64,000 bases of DNA from Phascolarctobacterium sp. (GCA_020024105.1 JAHHUH010000006.1:18530-82529); one strand, 5' to 3'. Counted from the stretch's first letter, positions 1 through 7,400 are shown. The notes: a model not told the origin generated them from the letters alone. A program made the numbers and translations.

Positions 1-384
1 CGTGTCATAGGCTAAGGGCAGCCCCAGGGCATAGGTCAGAATGGCAATTACCTGGGCTAGCGTAGCTATCTGCTGCTCCGTGGGCGGTTCCCCTCCCAGA
101 TGCACCTTCCCGGAGGCCTGGCAGCTGGCCTGGTAGCCACAGCACAGGGTAATCCCCAGGGTATCGGTATTCCGCAGATAGGTATGCTGCTTAAATTCCG
201 TCAGCTTGGTACAGGTCTGGTAAATCGTTCCGTCCCTGTCAATATTGATATGGTAATCGTCATAGGCCTGGCCGTAATGTCCTGCTGTCCAGTGCAGGTA
301 GAGGCATTTCAGCCGCCCCCTGGCCTGACAGCCGAGAATGTACAGCTGCCGGTGGCTGATGGTTAGTGGTGTTGGTACTAACAT
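1..384 (-). CDS. N-acetylmuramoyl-L-alanine amidase (Amidase_2/PGRP fold), 3' part cut by window edge
   Basis: The reverse strand from the ATG at 384 is open to the window edge (128 codons seen). It reads like an Amidase_2 / peptidoglycan-recognition domain: LYLHWTAGHYGQAYDDYH near residues 28-45 carries the first zinc-ligand histidine and the usual tyrosine-rich segment, followed by INIDRDGTIYQT and by a LGITLCCGY-type strand. Such enzymes cleave the amide bond between N-acetylmuramic acid and L-alanine in peptidoglycan. AAAGGACG precedes the ATG at a normal distance, which supports this start. There is no signal peptide, as in phage-type endolysins, and the adjoining small HTH genes make a prophage remnant plausible. 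The second half and the remaining zinc ligands lie outside the window, so activity cannot be judged. Confidence 0.8.
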   Translation of the reverse strand, partial: MLVPTPLTISHRQLYILGCQARGRLKCLYLHWTAGHYGQAYDDYHINIDRDGTIYQTCTKLTEFKQHTYLRNTDTLGITLCCGYQASCQASGKVHLGGEPPTEQQIATLAQVIAILTYALGLPLAYDT

Positions 385-688
385 CTGTATCACGTCCTTT
401 CACTCTCTAAATGGGGCCTAGGAGTCTGAAGACGACAGGAACTTTATGAAAAATTTGTGAATTATGAGATTTTTCTGTATTTCTCTTAGCATTTTCAGGT
501 TTCAGGCCATCAGATGGGATTATTTTTTCCGCTAATATCTGTTATAATTTACGTATTGTTTCCAATTGATAGAATATTTAAATTATAAGCCTATTCTACT
601 CTTGGAGCTTTGAGCACGCCCTCCCTAAGCCTTGCACTGGAAAGGCTTCCGAGAAAATTTTGTGGTGTTTGAGAAAGGAATGAAGTCA
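385..688. other. Intergenic region between divergent amidase and HTH genes
   Basis: No gene is seen here. The stretch is AT-rich in its second half and holds the likely promoter of the rightward HTH gene (extended -10 at 540-548). The 11-mer CTAGGAGTCTG at about 419-429 recurs at 1490-1500. No terminator or RNA gene is recognised. Confidence 0.5.
540..548 (+). promoter_or_regulatory. Extended -10 promoter element (TGTTATAAT)
   Basis: TGTTATAAT matches an extended -10 box. It lies about 140 bases upstream of the HTH start at 689. No good -35 hexamer is present at 17 bases, so this is only a candidate. Confidence 0.35.
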
Positions 689-934
689 ATGAACGAAGAG
701 ACTTTAAATCTTCATTTTAACTACTCTCAAAAGATTCTGGCCGCTACCCTAAAGGATTTACGGCTACAGGAAAATTTAACCCAGGAGGAGCTGGCCCTGG
801 AGCTGGGCATTTCGCGGACCGAGGTACAGACCCTTGAAAATGCCCACGGTAATCCCAGCTTCACCTTTTTAGTCCGCTTATACAAGCGGTTGGGTAAGAA
901 GCATTATATTCTGGATATAATGTTTACCCCATAA
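689..934 (+). CDS. Small XRE-family helix-turn-helix regulator
   Basis: An 81-residue protein that is mostly one Cro/CI (XRE) helix-turn-helix domain. The HTH is at about residues 19-60, with LTQEELALELGISRTEVQTLE forming the helix-turn-recognition helix core and NPSFTFLVRLYKRL the following helices. It should bind an operator as a dimer. I chose the ATG at 689 because AGAAAGGA ends 9 bases before it; the upstream in-frame ATGs lack a spaced Shine-Dalgarno. It is the first of three short HTH genes in tandem, next to an amidase fragment, which fits a phage or plasmid remnant. Its target is unknown. Confidence 0.8.
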   Translation: MNEETLNLHFNYSQKILAATLKDLRLQENLTQEELALELGISRTEVQTLENAHGNPSFTFLVRLYKRLGKKHYILDIMFTP

Positions 935-1007
935 GCTGCTTGACACTCTCACGTAAAAGAACAGCGCCCCACCATTGGGACGGTGCGTTGACAAGGGAGG
1001 TGAAAAT

Positions 1008-1253
1008 ATGCAGCAGGAAACAAACTTTCCCATGGAGCTTCATACCCTAGGCGAATATATCCGGCATAGGCGCAAGGCGCTGGCTATCAGTCAGGAGGCT
1101 TTGGCCAGCAGCCTGGGTATTGGTCTTACTACGCTGGCAGGTATTGAAGCGGGTACCAGAAATGTTACCCTGTACAATATAGAAAAAATCTTTTTCGGAC
1201 TCTTCTCCTTAGAAAGCTCTGCCTCTAAGGACAAGTCCCTTCCACGCAGATAA
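1008..1253 (+). CDS. Small XRE-family helix-turn-helix regulator
   Basis: An 81-residue protein with one XRE domain. LGEYIRHRRKALAISQEALA and the following LGIGLTTLAGIEAGTRNVTL segment give the canonical helix 1-5 pattern, including the conserved 'IE.G.RN.TL' signature. The start at 1008 is set by the strong AAGGGAGGTG 5 bases upstream. The arrangement resembles HipB-like antitoxins (short, HTH only), but no HipA-like partner lies next to it. It is followed by a hairpin terminator at 1269-1306. Confidence 0.8.
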   Translation: MQQETNFPMELHTLGEYIRHRRKALAISQEALASSLGIGLTTLAGIEAGTRNVTLYNIEKIFFGLFSLESSASKDKSLPRR

Positions 1254-1268
1254 TCCCCCTGCACCTAA

Positions 1269-1306
1269 GATGGCAGCTGAATTAGACAGCTGCCATTACT
1301 ATTTTT
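1269..1306 (+). terminator. Rho-independent terminator after the second HTH gene
   Basis: ATGGCAGCTG (1270-1279) pairs perfectly with CAGCTGCCAT (1287-1296) across a 7-base loop. TACTATTTTTAG follows, a T-rich tail displaced by a few bases. Confidence 0.6.
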
Positions 1307-1337
1307 AGGTGTCCTCACCAGGCTCATTATATGGAGG

Positions 1338-1425
1338 TGGTCTTTAGCGGTAGCCCATGCTACACTGGGACCATCTTCTCTTTCGCTTTTTCTTTTTTTA
1401 TTTTTTTCTTTTTCCCTTTCATCTT
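1338..1425 (+). other. Two-part hairpin followed by long pyrimidine tract
   Basis: TGGTC (1338-1342) pairs with GACCA (1369-1373), with TAGC/GCTA nested inside. It is followed by about 50 bases made almost only of C and T. This could be a terminator, or a leader for the HTH gene at 1711. No function is assigned. Confidence 0.35.
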
Positions 1426-1439
1426 CTCGCCTCTATCAA

Positions 1440-1458
1440 GATAACGCGTAGCGTTATC
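1440..1458. repeat. Perfect inverted repeat, possible operator
   Basis: GATAACGC and GCGTTATC form perfect 8-bp arms around GTA. It lies between two HTH genes, so it is a candidate operator for one of them. Confidence 0.35.
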
Positions 1459-1710
1459 CTCCTTGTTCCCAGAATAGTATAAGCTACTACTAGGAGTCTG
1501 CTCCCGTTCTCCCACTAGGCTTTAGCCAGGCTTGGACGGGACTGGGTCCGGCAGTGACTAAGGTTTAAAGGCTCAAATAGCTATTAACCCCTGGGTAGCG
1601 TAGGGTAGAGCCTAGGCCTATAGATTCCCTACGAGCAGCAGTATTAGCCCTGGAGGGACTTGACGGCACAGGAAGATGAGGGTGTTTTTAGCAGACTGGA
1701 GGCTGGTTCA

Positions 1711-2058
1711 ATGTGTAAAGAAATGGTTAAGCTAGAAACTGCAATAGCAGGAGCAGTCAGGGTCAAGAAGCTGCAGGACAGCTGGGGCCGACAGGTCAGA
1801 CAGATCCGGCTAGCCCTTAATTTAACGCCCCATGCCTTTGCCGATAAGCTAAGGCTGTCCATGAATGGGCTCAAGAAGGTGGAGGATGGTCGGGCCTCCT
1901 ACACCCTATGCTTTAAGGCCCAGCGGGGTTTAAGACTGCTGCTGGCAGAAAGGATGGCCCTGAAAATGACCCGGCTCCCCAAGCCACCTCACCCGAAAAA
2001 GAAGCCCTCCCAGACAGCCAAATCAACAGAGGATCAGCAGCATAAACCGAAATCGTGA
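1711..2058 (+). CDS. Small basic protein with a divergent helix-turn-helix
   Basis: A 115-residue protein. Residues about 22-70 can be read as a divergent XRE-like HTH: WGRQVRQIRLALNLTPHAFA, then LRLSMNGLKKVEDGRASYTL, where a glycine-rich 'VEDGRAS' stands in the usual 'E.G...P' position. The C-terminal 30 residues are lysine/proline-rich and probably disordered (KPPHPKKKPSQ). The ATG at 1711 is preferred because GGAGG lies 8 bases upstream; a TTG at 1660 would extend the protein by 17 residues but its Shine-Dalgarno is too close. The family is not recognised with certainty. It is the third small HTH-type gene in this accessory block. Confidence 0.55.
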   Translation: MCKEMVKLETAIAGAVRVKKLQDSWGRQVRQIRLALNLTPHAFADKLRLSMNGLKKVEDGRASYTLCFKAQRGLRLLLAERMALKMTRLPKPPHPKKKPSQTAKSTEDQQHKPKS

Positions 2059-2088
2059 AGTATTTGTAAATAATTCCTATTTCGCTTG

Positions 2089-2247
2089 CTATCTTGTAAA
2101 GATAGTTGTATTCTATAAGTGGGGTTGGACCCCAATGCATCCTTCCCAGTGTGCATGGTCTCTCCCTGAAAAAACTATCTTCTAAAACCAGCAGTGCTAA
2201 GCTGCTGGTACGACACTCAGGCTCATCCGTCATGGATGGGCCTTTTC
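2089..2247 (+). ncRNA. Candidate structured RNA ending in an intrinsic terminator
   Basis: Successive hairpins: CTATCTT/AAGATAG (2089-2095 with 2099-2105), TGGGG/CCCCA (2120-2134), ATGCA/TGCAT (2135-2139 with 2152-2156), ACCAGCAG/CTGCTGGT (2187-2194 with 2202-2209), then the terminator stem at 2220-2242 with a T run. AAGATAG at 2099-2105 can instead pair with a second CTATCTT at 2175-2181, which would enclose the two inner hairpins as a P1-like helix. The two pairings exclude each other, as in a switching leader or riboswitch. No recognised gene follows on the plus strand, so a stand-alone small RNA or an orphaned leader is equally possible. It matches no RNA family I know. Confidence 0.35.
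2220..2247 (+). terminator. Rho-independent terminator
   Basis: GGCTCATCC (2220-2228) pairs with GGATGGGCC (2234-2242), with one G-U pair, followed by TTTTCTTA. Confidence 0.6.
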
Positions 2248-2261
2248 TTATGCCTAAAAAT

Positions 2262-2302
2262 AAACTCTCCATGCACCCTTTAGCAGGTGTGGAGAGTTTT
2301 TT
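2262..2302. terminator. Second, bidirectional hairpin terminator
   Basis: AAACTCTCCA (2262-2271) pairs with TGGAGAGTTT (2290-2299). T's follow on the plus strand, and A's precede it, so it could act in both directions. It lies only 15 bases after the preceding terminator. Confidence 0.6.
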
Positions 2303-2552
2303 ATGAGGTAGATATTTAAGGAACTAGTCCTGACAGCTCCGCTAAGGGGCCCCAGCAGGGAGCAGGAGGCACAAGAGATATGCACTAGCCGTAAGTGGCT
2401 TTATTCTCTGTAAAAGGCAATTCAGAGGGTTTTAAGGAGCTTGGGCTATTTGTATCTTCCTATGCTGCTACCCCAGCAGGACAGCAGGAAAAGGGCTGAT
2501 CTAAGCAAGCAGAAGCAGGAGACTACCAAGGAGCAGCAAGGAAAAACTACTT

Positions 2553-2771
2553 AAAATCACCCATATAATGAGCTTTAGAAAGCACCCTCCTCCCCTAGCC
2601 GAACAGCCCCTAAAAATGGCAGCTAGCCTGCTATCGGAGAGAATACAGCTGCCGAATACGATAAAACTGCTGGCAGGAGCAGCCCAAAAGGCTGTATTTG
2701 ATAACGCAGGCTCTGGAAAAGGACGGTGAAAAGGAAAATTTATGGGCAAAATCACCCATATAGTGAGCTTT
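2553..2771. repeat. Pair of 24-base direct repeats
   Basis: Copies at 2553-2576 and 2748-2771 differ at one base (AAAATCACCCATATA then A or G, then TGAGCTTT). Spacing is 195 bases. Origin unknown. Confidence 0.6.
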
Positions 2772-2929
2772 TGGGAAAGCCTGGTAGCGCTAAAACAGTG
2801 GCATGTGGTCAAAAATTGGAGAAAATGGACTTTTACAAATAGAGCTTTGGACCGGTTAAATATAAAAAAGGACACAAACAGAATTATACAAATTCTATCC
2901 GTGTCCATAATCCATTATAAAAGCTTCTT

Positions 2930-3079
2930 TTAGCCCTTGCAATCGTTCTTCCAACGCTTATACGCTTCTGGCATACATACTGCGCAAGGACGGTAGCCTG
3001 CGGCAATAGCCGTAGCCTCATCCTTAAAGAACACTCTGTACTTTACATAATGTCCAGCGGCAATAAGTATCTTTGACAT
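2930..3079 (-). CDS. 49-residue protein with Ada-type zinc-binding tail
   Basis: The reverse strand from the ATG at 3079 encodes 49 residues with an in-frame stop just upstream, so this is the only start. The core, VFFKDEATAIAAGYRPCAVC, matches the second half of the Ada metal-binding domain (also found at the end of secreted nucleases and small stand-alone proteins), where 'AGYRPC..C' supplies two zinc-ligand cysteines. The first CxxxC half found in full Ada domains is absent; only one further cysteine, near the C terminus, is present. No clear Shine-Dalgarno is visible. It lies 114 bases downstream of the subtilisin-like protease gene on the same strand, separated by an 11-bp inverted repeat. 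Function is unknown; it could be a real small protein or the surviving tail of a larger gene. Confidence 0.6.
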   Translation of the reverse strand: MSKILIAAGHYVKYRVFFKDEATAIAAGYRPCAVCMPEAYKRWKNDCKG

Positions 3080-3108
3080 GCAAAATTGAAACTAACAATA
3101 GAATTTTT

Positions 3109-3140
3109 ATATATTAGACAATAATTTTAGTCTAATATAT
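3109..3140. repeat. Perfect 11-bp inverted repeat, operator- or terminator-like
   Basis: ATATATTAGAC (3109-3119) and GTCTAATATAT (3130-3140) flank a 10-base AT loop. It lies between the end of the protease gene and the small Ada-like gene. A T tract is weak on either strand, so an operator is as likely as a terminator. Confidence 0.5.
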
Positions 3141-3193
3141 TCAAAATTGATATCGTAATAGAACGACATTATACCTTATTTAAAGTATAAAAT

Positions 3194-5716
3194 TTATTTT
3201 ATTTTAATTCTAGGTTGAACTCTATTAACGGCTTTAATCTTGACGTTATTTCTAATACGATTATACAAATCTATTTTTTCCTTAGAAGCATATTTAAATG
3301 TTACACATACGGCGTAGTCCTGTTCTTCATTTTGTTCAGCATATTTAAATCGTTCTTTACCTGTCACCATCAAATAAATATATGGTTCCTCTAAACTCTC
3401 ATCCCATAAAAGATCCGATCCTCCCATAGGACCTTTATCCCAACGCATCTGTTGTAAGGTAGATTTTTGTAATACTGTACTGCCAGGATGAAAATCTTTA
3501 ATTTTATATCTATCTGGCAAACTATCAAGTACACTTCCTGCATTATCTCCAGATTCTCTTTTGGCTTTATATTTTGCAAGTGTTTCATTATCGATTCTAC
3601 GAAAAACTTCAATCCATAAATTATTTGCTAAATATTCTTTACGTTCTATTTTAGTAACAGGATTGTAAGCTAAACTTATAACTATAGACTTCGCTGCTTT
3701 TATTGTCAAAAATTCTTTTGGTACAGGAATTTTATACAAATGATAGTCTCTTAAAAATAATCTATCTTCAGCTATTAATGTTACTGATTTATCTGTAGAG
3801 AAAAATAAATTATCTGTAATCTTTCCATACCCATATAAACGCAATAACCTATCTTGTTTAGGGTTTTTGTTACCTTGATAATAAATATCTTTAGACTCAC
3901 TTCCCCATTCTTGCATCATTTTTGAACAACTTGCCGAATTCGCAAGCATCGCTCTTATTAAATTCGCGGAAGGCTTTCTTTCAAGATGTTTTTCTAAAGA
4001 GCGTTCCATTCTAGCTGCTACGTGTGTAATATGAGGTGCTGAAAAACTTGTACCACAAACACCTTTAAATATCTTATCCGTGTGATTACTCAAGGTAGGT
4101 TCTAAAATTCCTTTATTAGTTATATCCCAATTGTTATTATGTAGCGCATACTGTCTTACAGCAAAATTACCCCCATAATCAACAAATTCTGGTTTTATTG
4201 ATTTATTTATTCCATGTCCAATTCTTGTGAAAGCAGATAAATGATCTTGCAAGCCTGCAGAAATAGATAACATTGGCATTATAGTAGACGGTTCAGAAAA
4301 ACGAGTAATAGAACCTACCGTTATACTTAAAGCAGAAGTAGCTGGATCTATGAGTGCATTATCCGGTGCAAATAACTGATCTCTTACATTCTGCATCAAT
4401 TCTTCTCTTGATGTAAATTCAGGAACCTTAACAGACGAATTATTCCCTATGCTTACGATAATTACTATATCTAATTTTCTTGATAGATCATCTAACATAC
4501 TTGCACATGGGAACTGCCTTCCACCGTAGTATATATTATTAAGATTTCCAACTGATAAATTAAATATCCTGCAACCATACTCTTTATAAAAGTATTCAAT
4601 GGCCTCTTTAACTAATTCTTCCGGCCGCTTATCACTTCTAAATTCTGTATATGTTTTTGCTTTGTCATGCATAATTTTCCCATTATAAACACGCACAAGC
4701 GGCTTAAATATTCTACTTTCAATAGATTTTGTGAAATCACCGTAAGCCACGATTCCGGCAACTGCTGTTCCATGGCCATTCTTGTCAGTAGTGGTATTTT
4801 CTTCTTCATCAAAATCTTGCTCTGCTATAATCACTGTTTTCAGTAATGGATTTGCAGAAAAAATTCCAGAATCCAATACAGCAGCCGCAGGGGCCTCATC
4901 ATTTAGATTATCTTGTACAATTGGCTCATAATTATTATCATACAATTTGTAATGTTCTGTTTCTATATCGTTGAAAGGCAATTCGACAGAACTTACAATA
5001 TCCATATCCAATAAAGCATTTAGTGTGAATTCATTTACCTTAGCCTTTCCAAGTAACAAACTAGGTATTTCAAACAAATCTCCTAATAACTTATTTTCAT
5101 CCGTACTTAGTATCTTTTTTATTTGTCTTTCTATTTCAAATTTTTTTCTTGATTCGTTGTTATACCAAATATCAATATTTACTTTAAAATATCTATCTAA
5201 ACTTCCCTCATTCATAGACTGTCTTAACTTTTTTCCAATTCTATCTTCTCTATTAATACATCTAACAGTTTCGATAGAATTAAATAAATCTCTCCTTTTG
5301 GCATAAGTTAAAACAGTTTCTTCACGACTATCTTCTTTCCAAAGTTCTCGTTCCTTATTGAATAATTCTATTGACTTTTTATTTTCAAATTGTATTGTTA
5401 ATTTTGTCTTACTGCCATTATCACAGTAAATTTCTTCTACTAAATAAGCAGAAAACCTGTCAAGTAATACTTCTAATAATTCTCCAGGTAAAGCTTCTGC
5501 AGACATCTCTATTACCATCAAACTATCTGTGTTTATGCCTAAAAGCCTTCTATTATTTAAAATTTTTTCTGTTGCCTCTTCCAATTCTTTACCTAGTTTT
5601 GCTCCATGCTTCTGTCTATCACGTAACGGCGGCTTTGGTGCGTTTGGATTTGAATGTCCCTTGTATTGATAATCTTTTTCTTCTCGTTCAATTTGAATAT
5701 GCTTATATATATCCAT
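3194..5716 (-). CDS. ietS: IetS-like subtilisin-family (S8) serine protease
   Basis: An 840-residue intracellular S8 protease with no signal peptide. The catalytic triad is complete: Asp282 in AAAVLDSGIF, His315 in NGHGTAVAGI, Ser557 in GTSFSAPHIT; Asn425 in SIGNNS is the oxyanion residue. A charged N-terminal region of about 270 residues and a C-terminal region of about 270 residues flank the protease core and probably bind the partner or substrate. AGGAGGG precedes the ATG. The gene starts 23 bases after the end of an AAA+ ATPase gene on the same strand. This ATPase + subtilisin-like protease pair has the layout of IetAS, first described as a stability/incompatibility module of Agrobacterium Ti plasmids and later listed among anti-phage systems. 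The pair is much more AT-rich than its surroundings, as expected for acquired DNA. The target of proteolysis is unknown. Confidence 0.85.
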   Translation of the reverse strand: MDIYKHIQIEREEKDYQYKGHSNPNAPKPPLRDRQKHGAKLGKELEEATEKILNNRRLLGINTDSLMVIEMSAEALPGELLEVLLDRFSAYLVEEIYCDNGSKTKLTIQFENKKSIELFNKERELWKEDSREETVLTYAKRRDLFNSIETVRCINREDRIGKKLRQSMNEGSLDRYFKVNIDIWYNNESRKKFEIERQIKKILSTDENKLLGDLFEIPSLLLGKAKVNEFTLNALLDMDIVSSVELPFNDIETEHYKLYDNNYEPIVQDNLNDEAPAAAVLDSGIFSANPLLKTVIIAEQDFDEEENTTTDKNGHGTAVAGIVAYGDFTKSIESRIFKPLVRVYNGKIMHDKAKTYTEFRSDKRPEELVKEAIEYFYKEYGCRIFNLSVGNLNNIYYGGRQFPCASMLDDLSRKLDIVIIVSIGNNSSVKVPEFTSREELMQNVRDQLFAPDNALIDPATSALSITVGSITRFSEPSTIMPMLSISAGLQDHLSAFTRIGHGINKSIKPEFVDYGGNFAVRQYALHNNNWDITNKGILEPTLSNHTDKIFKGVCGTSFSAPHITHVAARMERSLEKHLERKPSANLIRAMLANSASCSKMMQEWGSESKDIYYQGNKNPKQDRLLRLYGYGKITDNLFFSTDKSVTLIAEDRLFLRDYHLYKIPVPKEFLTIKAAKSIVISLAYNPVTKIERKEYLANNLWIEVFRRIDNETLAKYKAKRESGDNAGSVLDSLPDRYKIKDFHPGSTVLQKSTLQQMRWDKGPMGGSDLLWDESLEEPYIYLMVTGKERFKYAEQNEEQDYAVCVTFKYASKEKIDLYNRIRNNVKIKAVNRVQPRIKIK

Positions 5717-5739
5717 ATTTCCCTCCTATATTATTAGTA

Positions 5740-6729
5740 TTAACTTTTTCTTAAGAGAACTAACTTTTTCTGTTTTTCTATGGCTTCTTTTATATTTTTT
5801 ACAGTATACACCCGTGTACCATTTAATATGCATTTTCTCATTATTATTCTGCAAACATTTTCTACATCTGAATGTGAAAAAAAATCTGTATCTTTTAAAA
5901 ATTGTTTAAACGTATAATTAGGACCATTAAATAGACGTAATTTAGAATTAAACAATTTTATTTTCTCAATATCTGAAGGTAAATCAAATCGAAGCGTTGT
6001 ATCAAACCTACGCCATATAGCATAATCTAAAGAAGATTCATAATTGGTAGCAGCTACTATTAATGACTGCCCCTTAAAATTATCTATTTGTTGTAAAAAT
6101 GTATTAACTACCCTCTTTATTTCTCCGTGTTCACTTTCATCACTCCTGCTACGTCCAATAGCATCAAATTCATCAAAAAATATTACAAAACTATCATTTT
6201 TAGCCAGTTCAAAAACCTTTCTAATATTGCTTGCCGTCTCACCTAGATAAGAAGAAACCAGAGCATCAAACCTAACATACATCAAAGGTATACCTATTTC
6301 AGTAGCTAGCGCTTTAGCACATAAAGTTTTCCCACAACCAGGTGGACCATAAAATAAAATTCTGCTTGTAGGTGGTACTCCATTGCTAACCAAGACATCC
6401 CAATTACAAAACTCTAATAAAATCTCCTTTAACTCTGCCGTTTTCTCATCTGACAAAATCAAATCATCAAAACATTTTTCTGAATAAATAATATCAACCA
6501 ATCTATTATCTTTTTCTTCATTAAAATTGTTAATATGTTCCATATAGGACATTAGAGCAGTGTCGTGTTTCTTTGACATTCTTAAAACTCGTTCTAAATC
6601 ATTTGCTAAAATAACATGGTTTTTTTTTCTTTCATCAGCAATTATTTCATTTGCTACTTTTAAAAACAATTTTTTATCATTACTAATAAAACTACTAAAT
6701 AATTTTTTTATTAAATCTGCTCTAGCCAT
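5740..6729 (-). CDS. ietA: IetA-like AAA+ ATPase
   Basis: A 329-residue protein with one AAA+ module. Walker A is GPPGCGKT at 128-135, Walker B is FFDEFDAI at 184-191, the sensor-1 asparagine is in AATNYES (about 229), and RRFD at 240-243 provides the likely arginine finger. The pore-loop-like aromatic segment YLGET lies at about 161. The N-terminal 110 residues are helical and charged, the usual place for substrate or partner recognition. The order ATPase then S8 protease, with 23 bases between them, fits an operon in which the ATPase senses or delivers a target to the protease. AAGGGAG precedes the start. It resembles FtsH/spastin-type AAA domains but has no membrane segment and no peptidase of its own. 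Confidence 0.85.
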   Translation of the reverse strand: MARADLIKKLFSSFISNDKKLFLKVANEIIADERKKNHVILANDLERVLRMSKKHDTALMSYMEHINNFNEEKDNRLVDIIYSEKCFDDLILSDEKTAELKEILLEFCNWDVLVSNGVPPTSRILFYGPPGCGKTLCAKALATEIGIPLMYVRFDALVSSYLGETASNIRKVFELAKNDSFVIFFDEFDAIGRSRSDESEHGEIKRVVNTFLQQIDNFKGQSLIVAATNYESSLDYAIWRRFDTTLRFDLPSDIEKIKLFNSKLRLFNGPNYTFKQFLKDTDFFSHSDVENVCRIIMRKCILNGTRVYTVKNIKEAIEKQKKLVLLRKS

Positions 6730-6838
6730 ACCATATTTCTCCCTTTTACCATTAAGTAATTTTTAAAATGTAATGCATAAATTTCGCTACAATAAATTTA
6801 CTATACTAATAATAAATTAGGTTTAGTATGACTTCATC

Positions 6839-6867
6839 TAGATATTATTGTGAAAATTTATGTTCAA
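6839..6867 (-). promoter_or_regulatory. Possible sigma-70 promoter of the ietA-ietS operon
   Basis: Reverse strand TTGAAC (6862-6867), 17 bases, TATCTA (6839-6844), about 110 bases before the ATPase start. The surroundings are very AT-rich, so chance matches are common. Confidence 0.4.
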
Positions 6868-7352
6868 TATTCTTTATTATTTTTTATAACCTAATAATCT
6901 TTTGCTTTTCAAAACAGATATCTCTTTATATATGCATTGTAGCATATGCTATGACTATTGACAAACAAAAACATCAGTCAAATCTTTAATTAGTTTATCT
7001 TATATTATAGAAAATATTTTATTCTCTTTTACTTTTAATAAACTAATCTAAAAATTATTTATTTGAATTTTACACTATATGTTCACTTTTTTTAATATAA
7101 TTGAATTATTTTTATGGGTAAAGGGCAACAGCTAGCATAGCTACTCCACCCAAGCAGGCACGTAATCTGCGTCTTCAAGCAATAACGTATTTTCAAGCAA
7201 ACACCTAAGAGGTCCCTTGACCTGCCTTAGTAGTGATAGTTACGTATTCTTTCAGAATGAATGGAGTCTTTAATCCTTACTCAACAGAACTATATAACGA
7301 AAAGGAGCAGCCCACCAGGACTGCTCCTTCCATTACTACCCGCTCCATTATT

Positions 7353-7400
7353 GGACAAGGTCGTGCCTACCATGTACACTAAGCAACCTTGTCCTATTTT
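7353..7400. terminator. Hairpin with T run
   Basis: GGACAAGGT (7353-7361) pairs with ACCTTGTCC (7386-7394) over a 24-base loop, followed by TATTTTTT. The T run favours plus-strand use, but no plus-strand gene ends here. Confidence 0.5.

Larger units (their letters stand above)
1254..1710. other. 457-base intergenic region with hairpins and a pyrimidine tract
   Basis: No gene is seen. The region holds a terminator (1269-1306), a long hairpin followed by a C/T-rich tract (1338-1425) and a perfect 8-bp inverted repeat (1440-1458). The remainder shows nothing I can name. Confidence 0.5.
2059..2929. other. 870 bases without a recognised protein gene
   Basis: The left part (2089-2302) is a cluster of hairpins described separately. 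The right part holds a 24-base direct repeat (2553 and 2748). A rightward frame at 2742-2933 (63 codons, GGAAAATTT before the ATG) and a frame around 2610-2729 are open, but neither resembles a family I know. Both begin near the repeat, in a KITHI.SF reading, so they may be decayed copies of one sequence. Confidence 0.4.

Noticed and set aside
1913..2272. 119-codon minus-strand frame opposite the third HTH gene
   Set aside because: Antisense to a better-supported gene, runs through terminator hairpins, and lacks a good start.
2501..2908. 135-codon minus-strand frame
   Set aside because: It overlaps the repeat region and other frames, has no Shine-Dalgarno and reads as low-complexity Leu/Ser/Phe; no family resemblance.
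7302..7329. AAGGAGCAG/CTGCTCCTT hairpin as a terminator
   Set aside because: No T run on the plus strand (CCATTACT follows), and no gene ends next to it; kept only as a note in the intergenic entry.
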